Assembly: GCA_010405405.1 (NCBI GenBank) | Contig: MU004247.1 | Location: 136,501 to 200,500, forward strand | Reading direction: 5' to 3' | Source: Microthyrium microscopicum | Taxonomy: Eukaryota; Ascomycota; Dothideomycetes; Microthyriales; Microthyriaceae | DNA: 64,000 nucleotides | In this document: piece by piece, positions 36,608-47,377 of the stretch | Position numbering within the stretch: the first letter of the stretch is position 1 | Layout of the letters: the number at the start of each line of letters is the position of its first letter | The notes under the pieces: generated by a model | Databases searched by the model: none | What the model was told of the DNA's origin: nothing | The model's input: the letters and a program-made list of their open reading frames with translations, nothing else | Made by a program: the position numbers and the translations under genes

Positions 36608-38769
36608 TTATGATTGAAGAGCTGGACCTTTCTCCTGGTACTCCCATCTCTTCATTCTACCATGACCAATGAGGCTCTGATCGTTCATTTCCAATATTTC
36701 CTTCATACGGTCTTTGAGATCTTTGTGTATACAAAGATGGGTGAGAAACTGATCCCGATCCTGGAATTCCATCTCGCAATTGCTTTCTGGGCAATAAAAA
36801 TGCGAGCCAACCGCAAATCGTTCCCAGCGTGCTCTATCTTTAGTACGCTCTCGTCTGATCTTCACTAGATTCTTTGCGCAACGTTCAAAGGATTTGATGA
36901 CCTCTCGTTTGTTAGCATAGGCGTTGAAGTTAGCCCGAATCTCCTCAAATGTAGTGTTTGCGCTACTCGGCGGGCGACAATCGTCAAGTTGCATTTGAAG
37001 AGGGTCTTCTGTGTTGTTGAAGCGGAAATAGTCAAACTCCCTGCCCCCGACAAGAGAATCACCTTGAACATGGATATGATAACTTTCTGCGTCAGTGGCA
37101 TCTTCTATGAGGCTCTTGAACCAGGGTATCAGGTTCCACGATCTTGTTGACTTGAAGGACTGCTTCCGAGATGTACCAACGCTCACCACAGTACCAACAG
37201 AGTCCATCCCGTTGAGCATTCGAATCTCGTTGGTTCCAATCGAAGTAGGATTGTTACATTCCATACCACCATCGGAGATGTCAGCCCATTTTGCTGTAGA
37301 ATTTCCCTGTGCTGAGTGTATTTTGAGGCGATAAGGATTAAAGAATGCTCGCGCGGCGATCGCTCCTCGAGCTATTTTCCAGATTTCAACCACGCCGGCC
37401 TCCCCATAATTGAAAACATTTTGGTCATGCTGATTGCCTGTGTCATTCAGCTTAGCTGGTGCTTGGCGAACAGTCACTTTGATTTGGTCGCCCATTTCAC
37501 TATTCTCTCTCCTGGGCTCTCCATTCGATACCATACTAAGATCCTCCTTTAGACCCCGTTTTGGAACCGATCGATAAGACCGAAATAGATATAATTTCTC
37601 GGAGGCCTCGTTGTTTTTAGAGTGGGATCGCACAGTCGTGACAAATCTATTAGAGATTTCATAAGCGTAAGCTGATAGTGGACGGTCTTCGATACTCACA
37701 TTTTGCACATACCGGGTCGCGAAGGCATTGTAACAGGACCACCGTGATCGTCTTTCACTTTTTCTGATCGTCTGGCTACGACATCTCTGAATACCCTCTC
37801 CACGATTCGACCGTCATATTTCACCCTGCCCATGCCAATGTCCGCTTGGCTCAAGCGTCGAGGTTTCGAAAAGATCTTCGTGGTTAAGTCCCGATATTCC
37901 TGTAGGCAGTCGGCTACCGTCATTCGAAACCGACCAAGCATTATTGCAATGAGACTATCGAAGAAGAATTTAGCGGCTTATGAGGGGGAAACAGCTATTG
38001 AACAAACTTACGCGCCTGTACTCGAGCCGCAGATGTAATCAAAATAATGACATGGCAGATATCTTCGGTCGGCGTGCGTTGCACCAAAAATCGCATCATC
38101 AAATCCATCTCCATGCTGAAGTTTGATTCTTTCCTTTTTGACAGCCTCCGTAGGGCCGTCAGCCACGTGTGACACATTATTAGGATAGGCCTCTGGCCAA
38201 AAACTGTGTAAACCCTTACGGCTGTCTTTCGTCCATTTCCGGGCTTTCAATCGAAGGCTAAATCGATGTCGAGCGTGGAGCCAGCTGCGAACTGCGCGCG
38301 GGATCTCCGCTGTGCTTTTCCTATCGTCTTCATCGTCTTGATCCATGTGTTGAAGAGATTCTCTTGACTCCTCTGCGATCAATTGGCTGGCCCAGGCACC
38401 ACTATTGGCGGCCGTGTGATGGATGGGACCTAATCTTCTCTGCATCCCACCCATAACTTGAGTTTCTTCTGCACTGTCTTCATACTTCTCTTCTTCTTCT
38501 GCTATGTACACCATGAGCATTTGGAGAACGAGTAAACTCCAATATCCACGTACGCCTCCTCCATCTTTACAAGGGTTAGAAAACTGACGAGCATGACAAT
38601 GAGATTGATTGTACACACCAAGGCTAAGAAGGTTGAGCTTGCGCCAATTTTCGTCTTGGATTGAGAAAGGTTCCAAAAGTTCCGACTCTCTGCTGGATTC
38701 TGCGTCTCGTAGCGCAGAGACGTCGGATTCGGTGGAGGCTCGAGCAACGGGACGGATTGGAGGATCCAT
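36608..38769 (-). CDS. patatin-like phospholipase with C-terminal C2H2 finger
   Basis: Four exons (38619-38769, 38012-38564, 37700-37954, 36608-37646) give 665 residues. Patatins are acyl hydrolases with a Ser-Asp dyad. The oxyanion-hole motif LLSLDGGGVRGYW is rebuilt across intron 1 (residues about 46-58), the nucleophile sits in GSSTG at about residues 230-234, rejoined to ALIAIMLGR across intron 2, and the Asp lies in DGGMECNNP near residue 440. The gap of about 175 residues between the first two motifs is far longer than usual and includes an acidic/His-rich insert. Near the C-terminus CPESNC ... HLCIH is a C2H2 zinc finger. Substrate unknown; lipid acyl ester cleavage is inferred. In fungi patatin domains also occur as effectors in NLR-type proteins, but no NACHT/NB-ARC part is present here. 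Confidence 0.85.
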
Positions 38770-39378
38770 CAGTGGCCGCCTCCAAGCTCAAAGAAAGGTT
38801 TCAGAGATTGTGAAACCACGAGATCATGCTTAGCTCTGTATCCCCAGCATCCTACCCCGGCTTTATGAGGAATGCGGCCCGTAATGCCATGTCTCAAATA
38901 TCTTTTGAGTTTAGTGGAAAAGAAACTACGGATTCTGATCTTGAAAGAGCCTCAGTGCTACTCTGGCTTACGATGTCGAGGTTCTCTTGGTGCGCCTCTA
39001 CCCAGCCACCTCAGCCTGATGAGCTTTACATTGCATTTTCTTCAGCCCACTTCGAATGTGGTGTATAACGGACGAATCAGGATGAATGGCAATCGGGTCT
39101 TTTAAAGCAGGACTCCTGTTCTGGCTGAGAAGCCCACACCTCGCATTTCATCTCCAAAATGCCTTGCATAAATTACTGCAAAAGTGTGGCAGTCACGGCG
39201 GCAAGTGATCGGGACACCCCACTGATTGGAGATGATCGCAACGGTGGAAATGACATTATTGGCGCAGTCCGTAAGGACTGAAATCGGTGAACAAATTCTG
39301 CATATACGAGTTAAAAACAAAATATAGCCTTTATCTGGCTGAGGGTATTCCCCATGAGGGGCATGATAGACCTATGAG
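38770..39378. other. intergenic, no gene seen
   Basis: About 600 bp between the patatin start and the MITE. Short frames in it have no family resemblance. Confidence 0.35.
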
Positions 39379-40066
39379 AATAAAATTGGGACTTGCTAAA
39401 CGGCCCCTACTTTCTAGCTAATCTGCCCATCGCTTCCAGCTAATCTGCCCCTGTAGTATCCGAAGCCGAGATCTTAGGGCAAGATACCCTGACACTAACC
39501 AAAAGTAAACTAGTCTCATCCGCATCAAGCTTAGCCCAAGCTATATTACAGGGGGGTCAACCACTAGCGTCAAGACCTACGTAATAATTCCTCAACGTTA
39601 TCACAACAAAATTCCTCAACACTACACCCTTCAGCTCAACCAACACCACAACGCGAAGGACAAGGAGGGCGAGCTTATAGGAAGTAATTATAACATTGTT
39701 ATACCAAAAACGGGGTCAAGATACGTTACAGAATAATTATTTTATGCTTCAAAAATAGTGAAGAGATGTTATATAGTTAGGATTCCATAGATCTTGTGGT
39801 TTCACGCCCAAAATTGTAGAATTCTTGGGATTGTAGCTTCAAAGTTACTAGCATAGTTTGAGGGTTTTAGCTTTCCAAATATCAGATCTTTGGACACCAA
39901 AATTATGCTCCAGTACCGCTACAACACCATGAATTTTATCATAGACTTCCTATTTAGGAATAGCTTCAGAATATCTCGGCTTCGGATACTACAGGGGCAG
40001 ATTAGCTGGAAGCGATGGGCAGATTAGCTGGAAAGTAGGGGCCGTTTAGCAAGTCCCAATAAAATT
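39379..40066. mobile_element. MULE-type MITE with 85-bp terminal inverted repeats
   Basis: A 670-bp element (39388-40057) whose first and last 85 bp (39388-39472, 39973-40057) are inverted copies differing at about one base, starting GGGACTTGCTAAACGGCCCC. Each arm contains a doubled block with AGCTAATCTGCCC. The 9-bp direct repeat AATAAAATT lies just outside both ends (39379-39387, 40058-40066), the target duplication length of Mutator-like elements. The 500-bp interior has no coding frame, so it is non-autonomous. Almost identical arms suggest recent movement and no strong RIP. A reading with a 5-bp duplication (TAAAA) and TTGGG ends is also possible, because the repeat is AT-rich. Confidence 0.85.
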
Positions 40067-40609
40067 TACCACGAGTACAGGTAGTTGTGAGTAGTAGTTA
40101 TACCTATATCATTGTCGTATCCTGGTCGTTGCTCACCATGCCTGTCTACCCAGGCGAACTATCAGGTCGTTAGGCTAGTACGGACATCTTTGAACCCAGT
40201 ACATCGGCAACTAAGAGAACCCGTAGATCAGGGGGCGTTATTGGTGATCAACCCTATTTTGGGCTTGATGCCCAAGACTTGGAAGCGAGTTTGATTACCC
40301 CAGCTGACCGGTAGCTGCAAGGCCGATTGAAGTAGTGGTTGCGTCGTTCCAGGAATCATAAACCAAAGGTGTATGATTGGTGCACACCTCTCTTTTTCGG
40401 GCGTCGCGCCTGCTCTTCCGTGGCAATTTGCATGAGCATTCACTTTAGCAGGGGGAGGCGAAGGATCCACGATCGTGTAACTCGACTATGCCTTGCAGCC
40501 ACTCTGGCATTCATAATCCTCGAACACCTACCCAAATTCTGATAACTTGCACTCATAAAATTCGATCTGGATCTCAGAAAAAGTGACATTTTCGGCTTAC
40601 TCTACAACG
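40067..40609. other. intergenic, no gene seen
   Basis: 543 bp between the MITE and the small orphan gene. It should contain that gene's promoter; frames in it look random. Confidence 0.35.
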
Positions 40610-41066
40610 ATGAACGTCAACCGCTATTCGCAGGCTTCTCAAACTCCTAGCTCAGAATCAGAACGTTCAAAATCAGGACGCTCACGGTCAGGAAGCTCAA
40701 AGAAAGCGCTGAAATACGAACCAGGAATCGACTTTGTCGAAATATGTGACGAGAACGCATACAGTGGTAAGAATTCTGGGTGACGGAAGCTTGATTGTGA
40801 GAACACTGACGCATCCAGAGAATTCCAAGTTCTTACGCTTGAACATACCCGATAAGGAGCGAAAAGCAAAAGAAATTCGTCTCTGGTACAATCCCGTGGG
40901 GAACGCCGAGCTGTCTTCGTGGTGCATGCAATCTGAGTTGAAGAGCGGCCAAAAGGGTGCATATATTCCTCTCACAAAACTGAGACTAGACAAGCTTATG
41001 GGGAATCAACGATTCAGGGGAAAGAGCGACATCAAGCATGTTTCAACGTTGTATATTAGTCGATGA
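40610..41066 (+). CDS. small orphan protein, 134 aa, basic Ser-rich start
   Basis: Two exons, 40610-40766 and 40819-41066, with a 52-nt intron (GTAAGA ... CCAG). The first 35 residues are Ser/Arg/Lys-rich (SERSKSGRSRSGSSKK); the rest looks globular and mixed, with IRLWYNPVGNAELSSWC and a basic end. No known domain. The intron restores one continuous frame with a plausible composition, which argues for a real gene, but the location in an accessory block next to a MITE and the lack of a family keep confidence moderate. Confidence 0.5.
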
Positions 41067-41888
41067 ATCTTCCAATGACATCTGAAGTACGATATCAAGA
41101 CCACCTTGAAGGGCACGATGATCTCCAAATTTTATTCGAGTTTATATACCCCGAGAGGAGGTTTCATTGCATGTTGTCACATCAGCTCATTATTGAGGCG
41201 GATCATATTCTAGCAACTCCTGGAGCGCAGTAACTTTGCAACTCCATGAAGATCAGTCGAATATCATTGTCCTGTTGCGATAATGAGGTCCGGTAACTAG
41301 TTTTCTTAGTGGAGCTGGGGAGCGAGTTGCCAAGGTATATTTCTTGCAGCGTTCGTATTTCAGTGAGAAAAGGAGTTCTGAAATGTTTGAGCCGGGTGCA
41401 CACCATCTTCTTTGCAGAATTTGCTCGCTGTAGACTCTAGATGGTGAAATGTCAGAGATGAGCCACATAATAGCATAGTAGTAAGTAATCATAGCCGTGT
41501 GATCAGGCTGAGATTAGGCTGAGGTCGCTTGTCATCTCTTCTCTAAGTTAGTCCCTCGGTAATCGGGAAAGAATTGAGTTGAAGCGGGGCGGGCAAGGCA
41601 GACTCGGACCCCCGCATGTATGTGGCTGACGCCAACTATTGTGTGTATTTGCATATTCGTGCAATAAACACGATAGATTGAACCCGAGATACAATCCCTA
41701 CAGGCGTCTGGAACTAAGGTTGGCGCCTGCTGGTAACCAAAAGAGCTTTTCAGTAAATGCATGGCAGCAGAACATAGTGGCCTCAGCCTAGAGCATCATC
41801 TAATCATTATGTCCAATGTCAATAGGTGGATGGAAGACTAAACATCGATGATAGACTTTTGCTTGGAGCTTTGTTTTTCATTGAGATT
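41067..41888. other. intergenic, no gene seen
   Basis: 822 bp of ordinary composition between the orphan gene and the 3' end of the HD-domain pseudogene. Frames at 41203-41406 and 41532-41762 (minus) show no resemblance to known proteins. Confidence 0.35.
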
Positions 41889-42608
41889 TTAAAAGCCTGG
41901 GTTGACACCTTCATGATGCGGATTTTCCTGATACGCAACAAGTAAACACCAAGGCCATGAAACTTTAGGAGCTTTGACAGGATTGGTGACTGCTTGGGCA
42001 ACGATGGCATCGCCCAAGACTTTCTCAATACTCAATCGAGGAGTTGTCTCCTCAATGCTGGAGCAAAGCTCCACTTGCTCCGTCTCATCCGCATGCTTAT
42101 GGGGATGTCCAAAATCAAGTTTGACAGCAAGCCGCAGGCAGAGCGCTATGGGTGATATTCTCTCCGCAATGCCGGGAGATGTATGCAGTGAGATAGCTTG
42201 CCAGACGTACTCCATATCGCTCTTAATTGAGTCATACTTTTGCATAAAGTACACAGCGGCGTCGGCGCCCTCGACTTCGAAGCGCTGATCCTCATTGTGC
42301 TCAGCGGTGGCTCCTATGTCATGAAACATGGATGCAATATAGATCAGATGTGGCGCTGGGGCTTCAGTATCGTCGCGGAACGCGCAATGCTAACTTGGAA
42401 AAGTGAGATCTGATATCCGCTGAGCATGGATGTAGACTCGCGTAGAATGGTTGAGGATGGCCAACGGCAGATGAGCTTTGGCTACTGCGAATGCTTCAGC
42501 GCATAGCTTGTTGCTTCTGATTTCTTGCAGCTGAGTCTTGGTTATCCATGGCTGAAGAAGTTCCACATGAGCCTCGAAGGATTGAGATGATTTGGAATTG
42601 CTGGCCAT
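41889..42608 (-). pseudogene. HD-domain hydrolase (cyanamide-hydratase-like) with one stop codon
   Basis: A 240-codon frame from ATG at 42608 to the stop at 41889, open except for a TAG at codon 73 (42390-42392). Before it: NHSTRVYIHAQRI, carrying the first metal His. After it: LIYIASMFHDIGATAEH with the HD pair, then FEVEGADAA, AISLHTSPGIAERISP and LRLAVKLDFG, all as in fungal HD-domain proteins of the cyanamide hydratase (Ddi2-like) group. Those convert cyanamide to urea or act on related small nitriles; the substrate here is unknown. A TGG-to-TAG change would explain the break. A 39-nt intron (GTTAGC ... CCCCAG) would remove it and keep frame, but it is shorter than any other intron here and lacks a branch site, so a recent pseudogene is the better reading. 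Confidence 0.7.
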
Positions 42609-43361
42609 GACAAGATATGTGATTGTACAGAATCATGAAGTGCAGTAAGAGTTACAAGCTTTAGATGGTACTGGCAAGGCTTAAAATTATCCTAGCTTCC
42701 GGAGCGGGCCGGACAGGCCTTTTTTAGGCTAGCCAAAAGAGGAATGGCCACTGACAGAAGTTAGTCAACCTTTCGAAGTCGCAACTTCATCTTTTACTTC
42801 TATCGGTTCCGGAACCAAAATCATTCTAATCAGCAAGCAATAAACTGTCCTGTAGTCTTCAAGAAGTCAATAATTCTCAATCTTACTTCCGATCTTGTTG
42901 TTCATCGTCCCCATCTATTGATCTCGAGCGGCAACCTCTGGGTAGAGCAGCAAAGACGAGAGGAAGCAGACAGACAAAGAATAGTGGAAAGCTGGCACGC
43001 TTTTTACAGTTCTAAGTCGGAAGGGAAACAGAATCTTGCACCTTACGGAGTACAGCCTGCGTGTCAAGATTAACGAATGTGATGAAGGTCATTATTTTGA
43101 CCCAGAAATCTTAACTGCTCCTCGACGTTCATACTGCTGATGTGCAAGTGCTCCTAATTGTCAAGATCCTCTCACGCTGGGACGCCTTTTGAATCTTTGC
43201 CGCGCAATCCTGGGCTCGAGTATATTTTCCTTTTGCTCCTTGCCTTGAAATCCTCAATCTGATGGTCAACGTAGCTAGCAGTCAGAACCATTCCTTCTCC
43301 GGATTCCTTGCTGATTTGCAAGTCGCCATTTTCTGTACGGTTCATATTGCCTTTGACTACA
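42609..43361. other. intergenic, no gene seen
   Basis: 753 bp between the divergent HD-domain pseudogene and the F-box-like gene. No recognised element. Confidence 0.35.
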
Positions 43362-45206
43362 ATGGAATACGACGAAAGTGCCAAGGTCAACAAGAAGATC
43401 ACGGATTTCTGGCCAGAATTTATAGCAAATCAACCGTTTATCCTGGACCGGGCATACTTTGCTTTAGACTACGTCGTAGAGCCTCGTCAAATGGTGATCA
43501 ACCCGTGGAACCTAAAGATCAATGCATATAGATGGTATGATGAACTGGAACTGCGAAAGCGACAGAAGGAAAGATTTGGTCTCTCAGATGTTGAGAAGAA
43601 CTGGTGGAAGAAGCCTGCCAGCAATGGGTGGAAGAATCTACAAGAGCACCCTCGACCGTACTTCCATCCAACGATTCCATCACCTCCCATCAATCTACGG
43701 CAATCTCACTTAAGTAAAGGGGGCATCGACGGGAAGCTTTGTCTCGTGGAATTACGTTCTCCTTTACGACCCCCTCAAGATTCATCACTCTTGAAACTAC
43801 CACAAGAAGTGCTGAACATGATTATTCATTGGACCGTAATCAGATCACCGGAACAAAAGGTTCCCTACCAGGATACGGGGTCTGAATGTGACTTGTGCCC
43901 TCACTACGATCTCCAGGCCATCAAACGGCTTGTTGAAGTCAGCCATCAGCTTTGGCAATCTGCTCGGTAGGATCTCCATATACACAACTTTCCATACGTC
44001 TGTTTTGAACTGACGAGCTTTAGGCCATTCCTGTATCATAAACTACAGATAGACATCAGAGTTGCCCCTGTCTCGCAATATCTCATGAGGCAGACACATC
44101 ACCGCCTATTTTGCAAAGAATCACAGCTTCTTAGAATCCAAGCAGCTCGTGGACTCTGCCGTATGTTGCATTTTGTAGCTGATGACGAGTTCATAAATGA
44201 AAAGGGCAACTGGACTAAAGGCGATATGCGAATGATCGACCACATGCAGAAAGCACTTGGCTCAGTTCGATGCGTCGATATCGAGCACGATGTCGATTTG
44301 CACCACAACGAGGACCGCGACGACGACCACGTATACGACAGGAACGGCCCCTGTAGAGCAGCAATTCTAGAAACGCTGTCAAACATGCCACGAGTGCAAC
44401 ATCTTGGTGATTTTGCGCATATTGAGCGGTACCAAGTAAAGTGGACAGAGCAGCACCGACTGCAAATATTCACAAGCCTAAAACGTCTTGAATCCATCAG
44501 GATGCAGGACAGTTCAGTTGAGAGCATACGCTTGATGACGAAGCCACATCAGCAATGGCTCACCAATCTGGACATTCGCTCTCCAGCTGGCATGCTTACA
44601 GGTCGTCGTGCCCATGCCTGGGAAGAGGAGACCTGGCTTCAGCCCCCATGGCTGCCGAATTTAAAGATCTGTAAACTGAAATATTGGGACGTCGTGACTA
44701 CAGAACCAGCTGGCCTAGTGAAAGGACTCCTAGGCCCTTCGACACACACTGTCATACTCGATTGCTCACTGGCATTTCCATTCCCTCTACCTTGGTACAA
44801 TGTGGAATCATCTCTACGCGACTTCTTGGTTGAAACGGCAAAGAACTCGGGCCTCCGGAAATTTGTGATTGAGAACGCTTACTCTGCCTTCATTCACAAA
44901 GGCACTGATTCATTTGAGTTCGACAAGAACGAAACCGTCTGCTATTTTTTGGAAGAACTGGTACACGAAGACCCAGGGCAGCCACTATTTCTCAGCAGCT
45001 ATGAGAAATGTGAGAACCCGCTGAATGCGCTGGAGCGAGTTAAGGAGGTCGCTAAAAGCATAAGTGTAAACTGTGAATTAGATCTTGTTTGGTGGAATGA
45101 CGAAGACTGGAAAATGTTGAGGAACGAGATATGGTGGGAGCTCATTGACATCGCGAACAACGAAGACGCCGTGATTAGGTTTCAAGATTCGGGCGAGTAC
45201 ACATGA
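43362..45206 (+). CDS. F-box-like fungal protein, 595 aa
   Basis: Two exons, 43362-43966 and 44024-45206, with a 57-nt intron. Near residue 145 the segment LLKLPQEVLNMIIHWTV looks like the start of an F-box, followed after the intron by RPFLYHKLQIDIRV, as in the many single-copy F-box-like proteins of ascomycetes that bring targets to SCF ubiquitin ligases. The rest is a long region of Leu-rich, loosely repeated segments (MPRVQHLGDFAHIERY, LKRLESIRMQDSSVES, WLPNLKICKLKYWDV), compatible with irregular leucine-rich repeats. The F-box is unusually far from the N-terminus, which is Trp/Pro-rich. A later start than 43362 is possible. Substrate unknown. Confidence 0.65.
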
Positions 45207-45757
45207 TTCCCGTAGTATAACCTCAAGGAAAGGCAGGTAGAATTAAGAATTTGATGATACAAGCTTTTACTCTTATGATACAAGCTTCGAATTTGATGTA
45301 GGGAGGTCGGAATTCGTTGCACACAGCACAACCGACGCACAACTTCTTCTTCGCGCTTGCCGATTGCGCTGTCTACAAGACAATTGTTTGTTGCTCAGAT
45401 ACTGAAGTCTAAGAAGATGAAGAGTTATGTAGAAGAAAGTATGCAAGTAAATAACGAGTTCCAAGAGATCTCAACGCGGCACTTTATTGATCCGTGTTAT
45501 TCTCGCAGCCTTGAGATGCCGGTAGACCCTAGAAAGGTCAACCACCACCTCTATCACCACTTACCAGGGACCCAACTCCATCCTCAACCATCCCCATAGA
45601 CGCGCATAACCTCCCATCTCTCCGCTCATGACGTGAAGCCGTCCTCCATGTCTTGCGCCCGGCAATCCTCAGGCGGGGCGCTCAACCACCACCAAAATCA
45701 CCAAAACAACACGCGCCGCTCTTCCTATACGTCATTCTCGGCAATCGACAACTCACG
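45207..45757. other. intergenic / 5' leader
   Basis: 551 bp. The last 150 bp before 45758 are C/A-rich and low in G, consistent with a leader for the next gene. No gene seen. Confidence 0.4.
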
Positions 45758-46978
45758 ATGCTATCACGCAACGATCCACGCTTCCGTCGCGCTCTCGACC
45801 AAATCTCCCACAACATCGAGGCCGCCAATGAACGCACGCAGGAAAACCTTTACTCCTTCAGCCAACACTACCTAACCCCCTGTCTCGGCTCGATCGCAAA
45901 CTGCATCCATGATAGCACAGCGCAATGCTGCACAACAGATGAAGAGCGGCGGCGGAGAGCGAGGGTTAGAGCGCGCGCTAGGGGGCGCGTGGAGTATAGT
46001 TTTGACTTTTATGATGATTGGGAGGACGAGGAGACGGATGCGCTGCTTGGTGTAGAGCCGGAACCGATAACGACGGGTGCGCCGCGGCAACCAGCGCGAG
46101 AGCGACCGATGGATTATGGCGGGACAAGACAGAAGAGTCATCGGAAGCCGATAGTCGCGGCAGAGGAGCAGGAGGGCACGCTGAATATTCCGTCATCGTC
46201 GTATTTTGGATTTCTGGATAAGTTGCCGTGGAAGATTGGGGCGAAAGGTTTGAAATATCGGCCATCTGTTGCGGATTTGCAGGATAATCCTGGCTCAAGA
46301 GCATTCCCTTTGACTGAAGAGGAGGAACCATTGCTGGAGGATGAGGAGCCGGAGACGTCACATATTGTTACCAAGACTCATAAGAGGAGTCGTAGTGATA
46401 CGCAGGGGTCTGGAAATACCTCGGATTCATTCAGTTCACGCGGTGATATTTTCCCTAGTGACGATGAGATGGCAGACGCAGTACCTTTGGACGACGAGTT
46501 CGCATTACAACTCGAACGGCGCTCTACTGGGCAAGGACTAGACGACGAGTCGCGTGGGAAGTCTCACGCGCAAAAACGTTCTGCATCATACATATCTATA
46601 CAAACCACATCATCACGAGAGAGCAACAAGTCGAAGAATACGCATCGCTCAAAAGCCCATGAAGTGACTCTACCGTCCATGTCAGACAGCGAGTTCACTA
46701 AAGAAGTCATCACACTTTCAGGACCATCCAGATCGCGAGCAAGGCCCATCGATGGGAAAAGAAGCGTATCTGGAACATCGTCACCCACCATGCAGGAGGT
46801 TTTATCGAATTCGCCGACTTCTACATCTGGCAGCATCAAACTACCACCCACAATACCCCGATCGTCCGCACCACTTCCTCCTGATACTTTAGAAAGACCA
46901 CCATCTCCACCTCCAATATCACAAGCATCGACGGTCCAGGAAGGTTTCAATGCTTCGAGATTACCCCATTTTGTGTAA
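45758..46978 (+). CDS. conserved ascomycete protein, disordered, 406 aa
   Basis: A single exon from ATG 45758; the frame is open further upstream but has no closer ATG with a better context. The first 60 residues are ordered and helical (MLSRNDPRFRRALDQISHNI ... YLTPCLGSIANCI). Then comes an Arg-rich stretch (RRRRARVRARARGRVEY), the blocks FDFYDDWEDEETDALLG and FGFLDKLPWKIGAKGLKYRP, and a long acidic, Ser/Pro-rich tail with many possible phosphorylation sites. I recognise the general pattern from uncharacterised Pezizomycotina proteins but can name no function. No signal peptide or membrane segment. Confidence 0.75.
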   Translation: MLSRNDPRFRRALDQISHNIEAANERTQENLYSFSQHYLTPCLGSIANCIHDSTAQCCTTDEERRRRARVRARARGRVEYSFDFYDDWEDEETDALLGVEPEPITTGAPRQPARERPMDYGGTRQKSHRKPIVAAEEQEGTLNIPSSSYFGFLDKLPWKIGAKGLKYRPSVADLQDNPGSRAFPLTEEEEPLLEDEEPETSHIVTKTHKRSRSDTQGSGNTSDSFSSRGDIFPSDDEMADAVPLDDEFALQLERRSTGQGLDDESRGKSHAQKRSASYISIQTTSSRESNKSKNTHRSKAHEVTLPSMSDSEFTKEVITLSGPSRSRARPIDGKRSVSGTSSPTMQEVLSNSPTSTSGSIKLPPTIPRSSAPLPPDTLERPPSPPPISQASTVQEGFNASRLPHFV

Positions 46979-47377
46979 TTCTAATCACGCAATCTACTTC
47001 ACGCATAATGTTATGGCTCTTCTGTGTATCATGTACCGCTAGACTTTGACAAGGCGCAAATGCATTGGGACGCAGGATCGTTGATCATTTTTTGGTACTT
47101 TATTGTACCCTGTATATATCTGTTTCTTTGATCAACACTTGCCGGGAGATCTAGCAGCAATTAACAAAGATATCTGCTGTTTAAATGCCACCACATGGTA
47201 TAACTTTCCCGATGCGCGGAGAAATTGTTAGCTAAACCGTATGGATTCTAATCAAAGATAATCCACGACGTGCCGCCACCGATCCACCTGAATTTGAATC
47301 GCTAAATAGGGTATCATATGCACATTCCGCCATCAGCTTATCCCATCTCCTTCCCTCCATCCCTGCCTACTATTCTC
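46979..47377. other. intergenic between convergent genes
   Basis: 399 bp between two 3' ends (plus-strand conserved protein, minus-strand USE1). Nothing recognisable. Confidence 0.35.

Noticed and set aside
36608-38769. NLR-type immune receptor
   Set aside because: The protein has a patatin domain but no NACHT or NB-ARC motif and no terminal repeats, and the TPR gene is 23 kb away.
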